DNA of 64,000 bases, from contig NC_091250.1 of assembly GCF_042477335.2 (NCBI RefSeq), positions 133,707,384-133,771,383 of the forward strand. The letters are read 5' to 3'. The translations under genes and the position numbers were made by a program. The DNA comes from Ovis canadensis. Its lineage: Eukaryota; Chordata; Mammalia; Artiodactyla; Bovidae. Shown here in pieces: positions 1-10,199 of this stretch; position 1 is the first letter of the stretch, and each line of letters opens with the position of its first letter. The notes below the pieces were generated by a model. That model was not told where the DNA came from and made no database searches. It worked only from the letters and a program-made list of their open reading frames with translations.

Positions 1-169
1 TGTCCGCAGCGCTGGGCCTGACGTCAGGCCTGACCCCGGCCCCCCACGTCCCGCCCTGTCCCGAAGGCAGCACACGCCCGTGGGCCTGGCCCAGCCCTCC
101 TCAGCGCTGGCTTTGGCAGGCCGCCCCCACCCCCCCGCAGGGACGCACCAGGGAAGGCCTGATGGGAAC

Positions 170-209
170 GGGGTGGGGGGGGTGGGGGTGGGGGGGGTGG
201 GGGGGCGGG
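170..209 (+). promoter_or_regulatory. G-run tract in SPON2 promoter (possible G-quadruplex / Sp-KLF region)
   Basis: At least five runs of four to eight G are separated by single T or C bases on the + strand, about 220-260 bp upstream of the presumed SPON2 start. Such runs meet the sequence rule for intramolecular G-quadruplexes and also contain GC-box-like sites for Sp/KLF factors. The pattern is seen directly; the function is inferred. Confidence 0.5.
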
Positions 210-370
210 AAGACAAAGGAAGGGGTGCGGCACGGCGGGCGCCAGGGGAGGAGTGAGCTCAGTGCTGGAGCAGCATCTGCTCCGCGTCAGAGCCGGCGGG
301 CAGCCAGGCCAGCACGGAGGTCCGGCTCTCTCCCCGCGTCCCGTCTGCCGTGGTGCAGGGCCTGGGGCCT

Positions 371-408
371 CATTGGCCGGCCGGGGGGCCGTCTGTGGCA
401 TAAATTGG
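371..408 (+). promoter_or_regulatory. SPON2: SPON2 core promoter: inverted CCAAT box and TATA-like box
   Basis: An ATTGG (inverted CCAAT) lies at 372-376 and a TATA-like CATAAATT at 399-406, in front of a short presumed non-coding exon that ends in a strong splice donor at 476. The spacing predicts transcription starting near 425-430. The boxes are visible in the sequence; the start site itself is inferred. Confidence 0.5.
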
Positions 409-427
409 AGCCCTGGGCTCTTGCTGG

Positions 428-475
428 GACTTCAGCTGCCCACAGCCCAGCACCAGCCCTTCCACCTCCTGCTGG
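428..475 (+). other. SPON2: SPON2 non-coding exon 1 (5' UTR), approximate start
   Basis: This short segment follows the TATA-like box and ends at a consensus donor (GTGAGT from 476). The next splice acceptor (ending at 847) lies only three bases before the SPON2 start codon, so an upstream non-coding exon is required and this is the obvious candidate. The 5' edge is estimated from the TATA-like box. The intervening 476-847 is intron 1, in which I see no other feature. Confidence 0.5.
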
Positions 476-847
476 GTGAGTATGCACGCCCTCCTGGGCC
501 CCGGCCCCCAGGGCCGCCTGGCACTGCCCCCCCAGAAGCTGGCAGTACCCGCCCCCAGGGAGGCCCCTCCATTGAGGCCGGGCCAGCGACCCTCCCGTTC
601 CCGGGGTTCCCTGGGACGGCAGCGCCAGAGGCGCAGCGCTGGGGAAAGCCCCAGGGCACTGAGCCGGCCGCGAGCCCCGTGCCAGGCATGACCTGCCAGC
701 ACCCTGGGCTCCTGTAACCTGACACGGCCTGGGACTCCAGCCGTGGGGTCTGGCCCAGCCCAAGGCAGAGAGGAAACTCAGAGGGAGGTGCCTGGCATCC
801 GGGGGCCCCATGCCGGGGGCTGGGGGTGACACGTACCCTTCTCGTAG

Positions 848-1073
848 GTGATGGGAGCCCCGCGTCCGGTGTTCCCCTGGGGGGCCGCCCTCTGGGCCTT
901 CCTCTTGGCCTCGCTGGGCGGCGCGGCCGGCCAGCCACTGGGGGCAGAGCCCATGTGCACGGCCCAGCCCCTGGCCAGGTACAGCGTCACCTTCACGGGC
1001 AAGTGGAGCCAGGCGTCCTTCCCCAAGCAGTACCCGCTGTTCCGCCCGCCCGCACAGTGGTCCTCCCTGCTGG
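848..1073 (+). CDS. SPON2: SPON2 exon 2 (start codon, signal peptide, residues 1-74)
   Basis: The acceptor ends at 847 and the donor GTGAGT starts at 1074. The exon carries the ATG at 851 and ends one base into the codon for Gly75. It encodes the signal peptide and the start of the spondin domain. Confidence 0.95.
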
Positions 1074-3611
1074 GTGAGTGCAGGCCCCGCCCCGTCCCCG
1101 GGCGCCCCGTGGGGACCGAAGGGCTGGTTACTCAGCAGAGGCCCCACACTTCACAGTTCGGGGGACACCCTCACCCCTCACTCCAGTGGGAGAGATATTT
1201 GCTAAGGTCTTCCGCGCACCAGCAGCTGTGCCCAGGCTTCAGGGACGTGGGGGGCAGGATCACATAGCGAGGTGCCGGGGTGGAGGGTGGGACGGTGTCC
1301 CCGGGGTGGTGCTCACTCACTCGGGCAGGCGGTGCCTCCCAGGGTGCTGGGTTTAGGGTCCTGATAGCGTCCCCGGGGTGGTGCTCACTGGTGTGGGTGA
1401 GAGGCACCCCCGGGGAGCCGGGGTTGAGGGGCAGACGGCATCCATGAGATGCTCCTCACTCAGGGAGGTGGTGCTTCCCCCCACCCCCCACCCCCGCCCG
1501 GGTGCTGGGTTGAGGGTCCAGGAGGCATCCCTGGGGTGGTGCTCACTTAGGCTGGTGGGTGGCACCCCCCGGGATGCTGGGGTGAGGGCCCAGGCGGCGT
1601 CCCCGGGGTGGCGCTCACCTAGGCTGGCGGCAACACCCCCAGGGGCAGCGCACAGCTCGGACTACAGCCTGTGGCGGAAGGACCAGTACGTGAGCAACGG
1701 GCTGCGCGAGTTCGCGGAGAGGGGCGAGGCCTGGGCGCTGATGCGGGAGATGGAGGCAGCGGGGGAGCGGCTGCAAAGCGTGCACGGCGTGTTTTCCGCC
1801 CCCGCCGTGCCCAGCGGCACCGGGCAGACGTCCGCGGAGCTCGAGGCCCACGCCAGGCACTCGCTGGTGAGGGGGCGGCGTGGTGGGCGGGCGGGGGCCT
1901 TGGGGGCCCCTGCTGAGCACTTGCTGGGGAGGGGCCGGCGGGGGCCTCAGGGCCCCTGCTGAGCACTCGGCCCGCAGGTGTCCTTCGTGGTCCGCATCGT
2001 GCCCAGCCCCGACTGGTTCGTGGGCGTCGACAGCCTGGACCTGTGTGACAGAGGCAGCTGGCGGGAGCAGGTGGCCGTGGACCTGTACCCCTACGACGCC
2101 GGGACCGACAGCGGCTTCACTTTCTCGTCTCCCAACTTCGCCACCGTCCCACAGGACACGGTGACAGAGGTGAGGGCGGGCGGCTCTCTGGGACCCGGGA
2201 GGCCCCCGGGAGGCCCGCGGACGCCCGCCGCGGGGCCGGCCGCTCGGTGAGCCCCGGCTGCGACTCGCCCGCCCGCAGATCACGGCCTCCTCTCCCAGCC
2301 ACCCCGCCAACTCCTTCTACTATCCGAGGCTGAAGGCGCTGCCCCCCATCGCCAGAGTGGTGCTGGCGCGGCTCCGGCAGGGCCCCAGGGCCTTCAGCCC
2401 GCCCGCCCTGGGCCTGGGGGCCGGGGGCAACGAGGTCGTGGGCAGCCTTCCAGGTGAGCGAGGTGCCCACCCCACCCTTCCCACGCGCGACCCCGCTGCC
2501 AGGCGCTGGCGCTCCAAGCGGACAGGAGCGGCTCCCGGGTGTGGGCATCACTGGAGCGGATGCTCGGACACCCCCTGGTCCTGGGCCTCCAGCTCTGACC
2601 TCCCACCCTTAGAGACCCTTGAAAGGAAGTGTCCGCCCCGCAGACTGACCCCAGGGGGAATGCCTGTGACCTGACAGCTGCCACTCTCACCGAGGTGCCC
2701 CGGCCTCCATGTGCGCACCCCAGGGGCAAACCCCCTTCCAGGGCCCGCCTGGCTCAGCTCCACCGCCAGACCTGAGTACCGATAACCAGCCCGCACAGCC
2801 TGGAGAGGCGATCCGTCCATTCCCAGCCTTCTGGGGGTGGCTTCTGGGGGGCCGCGTGGGGCGGGAGGACAGGTCATACCGGATGGGGCTGCTTGGTGCT
2901 CAGACGCCCAGGCCCTGGGGGTACCTGACTTCAGAGGGGGTCTGGAGGGAAGCGGGTACTGAGAGGTTTGGGAGCTGGTGCCCTCAGCTCCAAGCTGAGG
3001 AGCAGACCGCTCAACGCTTCGAGCTGAAGGCCCTTCAGGCTTCTGCTGCCCAGAGCGAGTGCCGAGAGGTCGCAGTGCCCGCCCCGTGTCCCTGCTGACC
3101 CGGAGGACGCGCCCAGGGGGCCCCTCTAGGTCTTCCCGGCGCCGGCGCCGCCCGCGGAGAAGGGGCGAGTGTGGGGTCGCGGCGGGTCAGCTCCCCCAGG
3201 GGTGGGCGCCCGAGCAGCGGAGCGGGCGGGGGAGAGCCCGCGGGTCTGTGGTCGTCAGCGCGCGGTTCCCCGCCCCTCCTCCCGCCCCCAGCGCGGATGG
3301 GGGGTCTCAGGGCAGAAGCGCCGCCCGTCGCCCCGCTGGCCTTTAGGGGGCCCGCTGCCCAGCGCCCCGAGGAAAGCCCCTCCCGCCCGCGGCCCCGCCC
3401 CGCTCACCGCCCCCTGTCGCCCCCAGACCCAGAGACGCCGCTGGACTGCGAGGTCTCGCTGTGGTCGCCCTGGGGGCTGTGCGCCGGGCCCTGCGGGCGG
3501 CCGGGGGCCAAGAGCAGGACGCGCTACGTGCGCGTGCGGCCGGCCAACCACGGGGCGCCCTGCCCGGCCCTGGAGGAGGAGGCGCCCTGCGACCCCGACA
3601 ACTGCGTCTGA
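851..3611 (+). CDS. SPON2: Spondin-2 (mindin), five coding exons, 332 aa
   Basis: SPON2 is a secreted extracellular-matrix protein that acts as an innate-immune pattern-recognition molecule and integrin ligand. Joining 851-1073, 1643-1866, 1978-2169, 2279-2453 and 3427-3611 gives an open frame of 332 residues, close to the 331 of human SPON2; every junction is GT-AG and in phase. Residues 1 to about 27 form a hydrophobic signal peptide, followed by the spondin domain (with [20 protein letters not shown] near residues 50-70 and [20 protein letters not shown] at the start of exon 4). A thrombospondin type-1 repeat follows from about residue 275 with the WSPW C-mannosylation motif and six cysteines. 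The ATG at 851 is chosen because it directly precedes the signal peptide; the in-frame GTG at 848 belongs to the splice junction. Identification is by strong similarity to mammalian SPON2 as I recall it. Confidence 0.97.
1285..1640 (+). repeat. Minisatellite, about 72-bp unit, in SPON2 intron 2
   Basis: About five degenerate copies of a GC-rich unit, each containing a version of GTCCCCGGGGTGGTGCTCAC (near 1297, 1369, 1438, 1525 and 1597), run without a break up to the acceptor of exon 3. Spacings are about 72, 69, 87 and 72 bp. The last copy supplies the sequence just 5' of the splice acceptor. Confidence 0.8.
1643..1866 (+). CDS. SPON2: SPON2 exon 3 (residues 75-149)
   Basis: The CAG acceptor ends at 1642 and the donor GTGAGG starts at 1867. 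The exon completes Gly75 and continues with [20 protein letters not shown], a conserved part of the spondin domain, ending in phase 0. Confidence 0.95.
1978..2169 (+). CDS. SPON2: SPON2 exon 4 (residues 150-213)
   Basis: This 192-bp exon is flanked by CAG and GTGAGG, phase 0 at both ends. It encodes the core of the spondin domain including [16 protein letters not shown] and [17 protein letters not shown], both strongly conserved in mindin. Confidence 0.96.
2279..2453 (+). CDS. SPON2: SPON2 exon 5 (residues 214-271)
   Basis: It starts after CAG at 2278 and stops at a GTGAGC donor. It encodes the end of the spondin domain ([20 protein letters not shown]) and a variable linker. It ends one base into the codon for Asp272. 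Confidence 0.95.
3427..3611 (+). CDS. SPON2: SPON2 exon 6 (thrombospondin type-1 repeat, stop codon)
   Basis: The exon begins after CCCCCAG and ends with TGA at 3609-3611. It encodes the C-terminal thrombospondin repeat with SLWSPWGLC, the [10 protein letters not shown] strand and the terminal PDNCV shared with human SPON2. The last 250 bp of intron 5 (2454-3426) happen to be open in this frame, which is chance in GC-rich DNA rather than extra coding sequence. Confidence 0.97.
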
Positions 3612-3728
3612 CCCCGGCGCCCGCGCCCCCGCGCCCCCGCGCAGGGACTGGCCCCGGCCCGGCTGCGAAATACCTCAGACCCGGGGACCCGGGCCGCCGG
3701 CCTCGTCAGGGTCCCGTCCCAGCTCCAG

Positions 3729-3734
3729 AATAAA
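3729..3734 (+). terminator. SPON2: SPON2 polyadenylation signal AATAAA
   Basis: A canonical AATAAA lies 118 bp downstream of the SPON2 stop codon, giving a compact 3' UTR of roughly 140 bp. Cleavage is expected near 3750. Confidence 0.85.
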
Positions 3735-3867
3735 GACCGGCGGCTCCCACATCACAGCCGCGCTCTCGTGTGTCCCCGGCGGGGCGGGGCGGGCGGGCAG
3801 GGCACACGCGCCACCGGCCTTTCCCCAGGAGCAGCTATCACCCCGCAGGGATGAGCGGGGACCACTG

Positions 3868-4772
3868 CGCCCACAGGCGCACACACACAGGACACACACA
3901 TCGCACATACACGCAGGGTACACACACATCCATGGCACACACACACAGGCGTACACACAGGACACGCTGCACACACACCACACACAGGGCACACACAGGG
4001 CACATACACCAGGGTACACACACATACATCCACACAGGACACACACATCACACATACTCCAGGTTACACGCACATACATCCACACAGGACACACACATCA
4101 CACATACATGCAGGGTACACACACATACATCCACACAGCACACACACGCACACACCACACAGGGCACACACATCACACATACTCCAGGTTACACGCACAT
4201 ACATCCACACAGGGCACACACATCACACATACACGCAGGGTACACACACATACATGGCACACACACAGGACACACGCTGCACACACGGCACACACGGCAC
4301 ACACATCGCACATACATGCAGGTTACACGCACATCTACACAGCACACACACGCACACACCACACAGGGCACACACATCACACATACTCCAGGTTACACGC
4401 ACATACATGGCACACACACACAGGACACACGCTGCACACACACCACACGGCACCCACATCGCACATACACGCAGGGTACACACACATACATGGCACACAC
4501 ACACAGGACACACACAGGCGCACACACACAGGACACACGCTGCACACACACCACACAGGGCACACACATCGCACATACACGCAGGGTACACACACATACA
4601 TCCACACAGCACACACACGCACACATCCACACAGGACACACACGCACACATACACGCAGGGTACACGCACATGCATCCGCACAGGACACACATTGCACGT
4701 ACACCAGGGTACACGCACATGCATGGCACACAGGGCACACACACAGCACACACAGACAGGACACACACACAC
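3868..4772 (+). repeat. CA-rich minisatellite downstream of SPON2
   Basis: About 900 bp are built from degenerate repeats of roughly 55-70 bp made of ACACAC stretches and short variants such as CAGGGTACACACACATACAT and CATCACACATACTCCAGGTT. The array lacks stop codons in several frames on both strands, so it yields long His/Thr and Cys/Val open frames that are not genes. It starts about 115 bp after the SPON2 cleavage site. Confidence 0.9.
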
Positions 4773-4884
4773 GGGGAGCTTGAAGGACCAGCAGCCTGAG
4801 GCCTGCTGCTCCCCCAGGCCTCTGGCCACTGAGGCCCCTGAATTCGCGGTGCTGGGGGGTGGGGGCGGGCTGTGGCCCTGAGGC

Positions 4885-5050
4885 CTTACCATTGACCTGT
4901 CCCAGCCCTGTCTGAGGTCAGGCCCTGCCCTGACACCCTCTGAGCCGCAACTCCCATGTGCTTATGACCTCCAGGCCCCACCCTCACATCCCCTGACCTG
5001 TGACCCCAGGCCTCGCCCTTACACCCTCTGACCCGTCTCCTCCCGGGGCA
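4885..5050 (+). repeat. Short degenerate tandem repeat (TGACC/CCCTCTGA-rich)
   Basis: Several imperfect copies of a 35-50-bp unit with the theme 'ccctgacctgtgacc..aggcc' follow one another. From 5050 to 6830 I see no gene and no repeat I can name; the open frames there are GC-rich chance frames. Confidence 0.45.
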
Positions 5051-6830
5051 GCGCCTCTCCTCGCTGACACCTCTTCCGGTGAATGAACTTGACCTCAGAC
5101 CCCTCACCTTCCTCTCCGCAACAGACTTCTGTCCCCAAAGTCGCCCCTGATCTCAGGGACGGAGTTAAAGCAGCCGCCTGTGACCCATTCCTCCCGGCCC
5201 ACCCGGCTTGGGGAAGGAAGCCCTCGCGAGCCAGGGCCTGGACGGCCTGCCGATAGGCCACGAGTTCCAGGAGGAGACTCACGTGCGCAAGGCAGAGGCG
5301 CTCCCCGGGGCGGGGGGGGGGTGCCGCCACACCCCCAGGGGCTCAGGAAGAACCCGGGCAGGCGCCGCCGCCCCGCAGGCCTGCCTCCCTGCACGCCGTG
5401 CCGCACCCGCCGGGCCAGGCTCCTCAGCAGGCAGGAGCGCAGACGTCCCTCCCGCGGGCAGCAGGCTCCCGGCCAGCGCCCTGAGGCACAGGGCAGGCGC
5501 GGGGCCACCTTGGAGTGGACAGGGAGCTTGACTCTCCTCCTCTGTTTTGTCCTGACACAGAGCTGCTGGCTGGGCCCAGTGGGCGGCAGGACCCAGGGCC
5601 AGCCTGCTGCGAAGGAGGCAGGAGTGGCCAGAATGCCCACTGCTGGGGAAGGGGGGGTCCTGAGACAGCAAGCAGCTGGCGCCGGTGGGCGGGCAGTGCG
5701 GGCACCGGGGCTGGACCCTGAGGGGTGACAGGAGGGGTCCTCCTTCCGAGCCGATGGCTGAACAGGTCGAACTCTACTCCCAGTGAAACTGCACTGAAGT
5801 CACAGAAAAGGATGTTTAGAGGGCAAAACCCAGACGCCTGCCTTGGGCACCAGGTCCGTCCCTCAGCCTGAGGAGACTTCTTCATTCCCGCTGTACAGCC
5901 AGACCCCAACTCTGGAGGGACACACTACTGAGACACTGCCTTTTTCATAAGAGGTGGGGCTACTCCCACCTCCTTCCCTACTTCCAAAAATAAGCACACA
6001 AAAAAGGGACCTGGGCCTGGAGCAGAGAGGGCTGCGGTGAGGCCGGATGGAGTGAGCGTGAGTCCCACAGGGCTGCGGCTCAGCTCCAGTCAGCAGCAGG
6101 GGCGGGGAGACCCTCCTGCACTGAGCTGAACTCTCAAGGTTGGCAGCGACCCTTGAATGAGGGAAGAGGAGAAACTAACCTCTCTGTCGAAAGCTTCCTA
6201 ATCAAAACGAAGCTGTGAGTGCAACTCAAAACCCACCAGTTAGACAAGAAAGCAAGTCATTAACATGGCCAGTCAGCAGGGATAGTGAGAAGCAAACAGG
6301 TAACCCTGGAAAAGAGGGGTCGTGCGGGATGACAGGCCTCAGCAGGTTGGACAGCTGAGCTGGGCATAGCTGGAGAAAGAACCGGTGAACTGGACGGTAC
6401 ATCACCCAGAACGCAGCACAGAAACACAAAGAGACAGAATATTCAAAAAGATCAGGGATGTAAATGACAAGTTATAAAATGTTTTACATCAAACTCTGAC
6501 AGAATTGGGATGATGGGGAGGAGACGACATTTAGAAGAAGACTGAGAAAGCTGTAGAGCTGGCTGAAATAAAAGGGATCTTCAGAAACAGAAAGCGCAAC
6601 GTGCCTCAGAGGACAAAGGAATGAAAGCGACCCACGTCCATCGGGGCAAAAAGCCAAACACGAAGCGGTGGGGAGGCTGCTGCCCTCTTAGATCCCCGGA
6701 AGTCACTTCAGCCGGAGGGGGAGAGCGTCCCAACAATGGTGGAGGCGCAGCAACGATGGCCACCCACCTGTTTGTCTGCTCCTGTTATTAGAAGCAGCGG
6801 CGATGAGAGCACAGTCCCCAGTATCTGCTC

Positions 6831-8325
6831 AGCTCAGTTCAGTTCAGTCGCTCAGTCGCGTCCGACTCTTTGTGACCCCATGGACTGCAGCATGCCAGGC
6901 CTCCCTGTCCATCACCAATCCCGGAGTTCACTCAAACTCATGTCCATCGAGTCGGTGATGCCATCCACCATCTCATCCTCTGTCGTCCCCCTTTCCTCCC
7001 GCCTTCAATCTTTCTAAACACTAGGGTCCTTTTGAGTCAGCTCTTCGCATCAGGTGGGCAAAGTATTGGCGCTTCAGCTTCAGCATCAGTTCTTCCAGTG
7101 AGTATTCAGGGCTGATCTCCTTTAGGAAGGACTGGTTGGATCTCCTTGCAGTCCAAGGGACTCTCAAGAGTCTTCTCCACACCACAGTTCAGAAGCATCA
7201 ACTCTTCGGTGCTCTGCCTTAATGCTGCAGCTCTCAATCCATACATGGCCACTGGGAAAACCAGAGCTTTGACTAGACAGATCTTTGTCAGCAAAGTAAC
7301 ATCTCTGCTTTTTAATATGCTGACTAGGTTGGTCATAGCTTTTCTTCCAAGGAGCAAGCATATTTTAATTTCATGGCTGCAGCCACCATCTGAAGTGATT
7401 TTGGAGCCCAAGAAAAGAAAGTCTGTCACTGTTTCTATTGTTTTGCCATGAAGTGATGGGACCAGATGCCACGATCTTGGTTTTTTGAATGTTCGTTTTA
7501 AGCCAGCTTTTTCACTTTCCTCTTTCACTTTCATCAAGAGGCTCTTTAGTTCTTCTTCACTTTCTGCCATAAGGATGGTGTCATCTGCATATCTGAGGTG
7601 ACTGATATTTCTCCCGGTAATCTTGATTCCAGTTGGTGCTTCATCCAGCCCAGCGTTTCTCATGATGTACTCTGCATATAAGTTAAATAAGCAGGGTGAC
7701 AAGACAGTATACAGCCTTGACATACTCCTTTCCCAATTTGGAACCAGTTTCTGGTTTTAACTGTTGCTTCTTGACCTGCATACAGATTTCTCAAGAGGCA
7801 GGTCAGATGGTCTGGTATTCCCATCTCTTTCAGAATTTTCCACAGTTTACTGTGATCCACACAGTCAAAGGCTTTGGCATAGTCGATAAAGCAGAAATAA
7901 ACGTTTTTCTGGAACTCTCTTGCTTTTTCCATGATCCAGCAGATGTTGGCAATTTGATCTCTGGTTCCTCTGCCTTTTCTAAAACCAGCTTGAACATCAG
8001 GAAGTTCATGGTTCATGTATTGCTGAAGCCTGGCTTGGAGAATTTGGAGCATTACTTTGCTAGCGTGTGAGATGAGTGCGATTGTGCGGTAGTCCGAGCG
8101 TCCTTTGGCATTGCCTTTCTTTGGGGCTGGAATGAAAACTGACCTTTTCCAGTCCTGTGGCCGCTGCTGAGTTTTCCAAACTTGCTGGCATATTGAGTGC
8201 AGCACGTTCACAGCATCGTCTTTCAGCATTTGAAGTAGCTCAGCTGGAATTCCATCCCCTCCACTAGCTTTGTTCGTGTGCTTCTTCCTAAGGCTCGACT
8301 TCACGCTCCAGGATGTCCGGCTCCA
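6831..8325 (-). mobile_element. BovB (RTE) LINE, 5'-truncated, minus strand
   Basis: The + strand starts with the reverse complement of the typical BovB 3' end (AGTTCAGTTCAGTCGCTCAGTC) and continues into reverse-transcriptase sequence. On the minus strand the protein remnants include [41 protein letters not shown] and the catalytic RYADDTILMAE box. The frame is broken near 7690-7720, between the two halves of the reverse transcriptase. About 1.5 kb of the 3.2-kb element remains, so it is dead. From 8326 to about 9060 I recognise nothing further. Confidence 0.92.
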
Positions 8326-9061
8326 ATGTCTGTACAGGTCTTTCGTGCCATCCCGGTCCCTGTAAGCTGTGTGTAGGGTGCCAAGTAGCAGGTGTGTGGC
8401 CCCCATCTAGTGACTCAGGGTTGAGGGCTTGGTAGCCCCTACCCACTGAGAGTTCAGATTGACCGGAGTTAACTACATGTTGCCATTCAAGGCTTCCCCG
8501 GGAAGCTGCAAGCCTCCAGAAGACTCCAGAGTCTCCAGACGGTCACATCAGGGGATTCTGCCCCTGCGGCTGTTGTCCAGGTGGGAGACAAATTCTCACC
8601 TGCCAAGGGTTTCCTGCTGCGCCATCTTCCACTGTCTTTCAACGCCCGCGTCTGTTGGGCAGAATAGCGTCAGCCCCTTCACAGGAAAGCTGGTGTGGAA
8701 AGTGTTTCCACTGGGCTGCTGTTGCCTTTAAGCTTTTTCAGCAGACAGAGCTAGGAGACACTTTTGTGCTGAAGCACGTCTTTTAAAGTCCCTTGGTGCT
8801 AAAGTCTCTCAACTGTTGTCGATCTGAAAATGTATCTAAGCCCTCATTCTTGAAAGATGGTATTGAGGTCACGACTCTGGGTTGCCAGCTCGTTGCTCTC
8901 AGTATGTTAGAAGCTCTCTTGGGCTGCCTTCTGACTCCCTTGTTACTGTTGAGAAATTGCTGTCTTTCCCACAAACACTCCTGTATAAGCGATCTCTCCT
9001 CCTCCTCTGGGTCCTTGGAAAGTCTTTGCTCAGCACAATGACAGACGTCCCTCTCTGTCAG

Positions 9062-9640
9062 CCATTACTTTATGTGGAAATGGATTAAATGTTCTAATCA
9101 AAAGACAGACACTGGCAGAACGGATAGAAACACATGACCCAACTATATTTTGTCTGCAAGAGACTCACTTTAAATCCAAAGACTCAGAGAAATTGAACTT
9201 GAAAGGACAGAAAGACACTCGTGCAAATGGGAACCAAGAGAGAGCAAGGGTGGCTCTGCCAGCATCACACACAAGAGAGGCCTTGAGCGAAAAATAGTCA
9301 CAGGAAACAAAGGACGTTAGATGCCAACAGAGCTTTCAACACAGCAAGGAAGTAAGTTACACACACTCACACGCCTAACGACAAAGCATCGAGAACATAT
9401 GAAGCAGAGACAGGGAAACTGAGGGAAGAGACAGCTTGACAACAACAGACGGAGACTTCAGTATCCCACTCACAATAATGGGCAGAGCGACCAGTCAGAG
9501 AGAAAGCAAGGAAACAGGACTTAACCAACACAGCAAGCTAGGTCTCACGGAGCTGCACAGAACGCTCTCCCGACCACACACACACAGTCTCCTCAGATGC
9601 ACACAAGGCGCTTCACAGACGAGACCACGCATCAGGCCAC
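9062..9640 (+). mobile_element. L1 ORF2 fragment (endonuclease region), degenerate
   Basis: The + strand translates in pieces into L1 ORF2-like text, with NGLN..IKRQTLAERIETHDP followed by the endonuclease motif CLQETHF. It is decayed and ends at a GT microsatellite. Confidence 0.65.
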
Positions 9641-9662
9641 GTGTGTGTGTGTGTGTGTGTGA
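9640..9662 (+). repeat. (GT)n microsatellite
   Basis: Ten or so GT dinucleotides run directly into the end of a Bov-tA SINE, a typical place for microsatellites to arise in ruminants. Confidence 0.9.
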
Positions 9663-9667
9663 GAGTG

Positions 9668-9868
9668 TGTCAGTCACTCAGTTGTGTGCAGCTGTTGCGA
9701 TCTTATGGACTGCAGCCCGCCAGGCTCCTCTGTCCGTGGGATTCTCTAGGCAAGAATATTGGAGTGGGATGTTATGCCCTCTTCCAGGGGATCTTCCTGA
9801 CCCAGGGATCGAACCCACGTCTCCTGCGTTGCAGGCGGATTCTTTACCACTGAGCCACCAGGGAAGTT
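9668..9868 (-). mobile_element. Bov-tA SINE, minus strand
   Basis: It is the reverse complement of the tRNA-Glu-derived ruminant SINE: it begins CAGTCACTCAGTTGTGTGCA and ends with the inverted internal promoter (GGATCGAACCCACGTCTCCT) and CTGAGCCACCAGGGAAG. Confidence 0.92.
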
Positions 9869-9947
9869 GGAAATGAAATATAGCACCCCAAAGCTCAGAA
9901 TGCACTGAACGCAGGGCTGATGCGGGAAAGTGCAGCTGGAAACAGGG

Positions 9948-10165
9948 CTTCTCCAGCGTGTGAGGGGTAAAGAGTCTGCCTGCCAGTGCAGGAGATGCAA
10001 GAGACGCGGGTCCGACCCCTGCATTGGGAAGACCCCTTGGAGAAGGAAATGGCAGCCCACTCCAGTATTTCTTATCTGGAGAATTCCATGAACAGAGGAG
10101 CCTGGTGGGCTGTAGCCACAGGGTCACAAGAGTCGGACATGACTGAGCGAGCACACACACACACA
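9948..10165 (+). mobile_element. Bov-tA SINE, plus strand
   Basis: It shows the tRNA-derived head, GGAGAAGGAAATGGCAGCCC, and the Bov-A tail ending GAGTCGGACATGACTGAGCG followed by a short (CA)n. It lies about 80 bp from the oppositely oriented Bov-tA. Confidence 0.92.
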
Positions 10166-10199
10166 GCTATAAACACATTAAAAATAGGAAAGATGTCAA

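Noticed and set aside
287-1147. 286-codon minus-strand frame opposite the SPON2 promoter and exon 2
   Set aside because: Antisense shadow of GC-rich coding DNA; no recognisable domain.
3171-3611. Read-through frame joining intron 5 of SPON2 to exon 6, as a possible alternative first exon
   Set aside because: GC-rich chance opening; a good acceptor precedes exon 6 and the joined exons give the expected SPON2 length.
3169-4881. 570-codon and 337-codon + strand frames rich in His and Thr, with Cys/Val-rich frames opposite
   Set aside because: They are products of the CA-rich minisatellite, which lacks stops in several frames on both strands; no homology, no consistent exon structure.
9668-9868. 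tRNA-like internal promoter boxes in several places
   Set aside because: They belong to tRNA-derived SINEs (Bov-tA, CHR), with no intact cloverleaf; no real tRNA gene was found.
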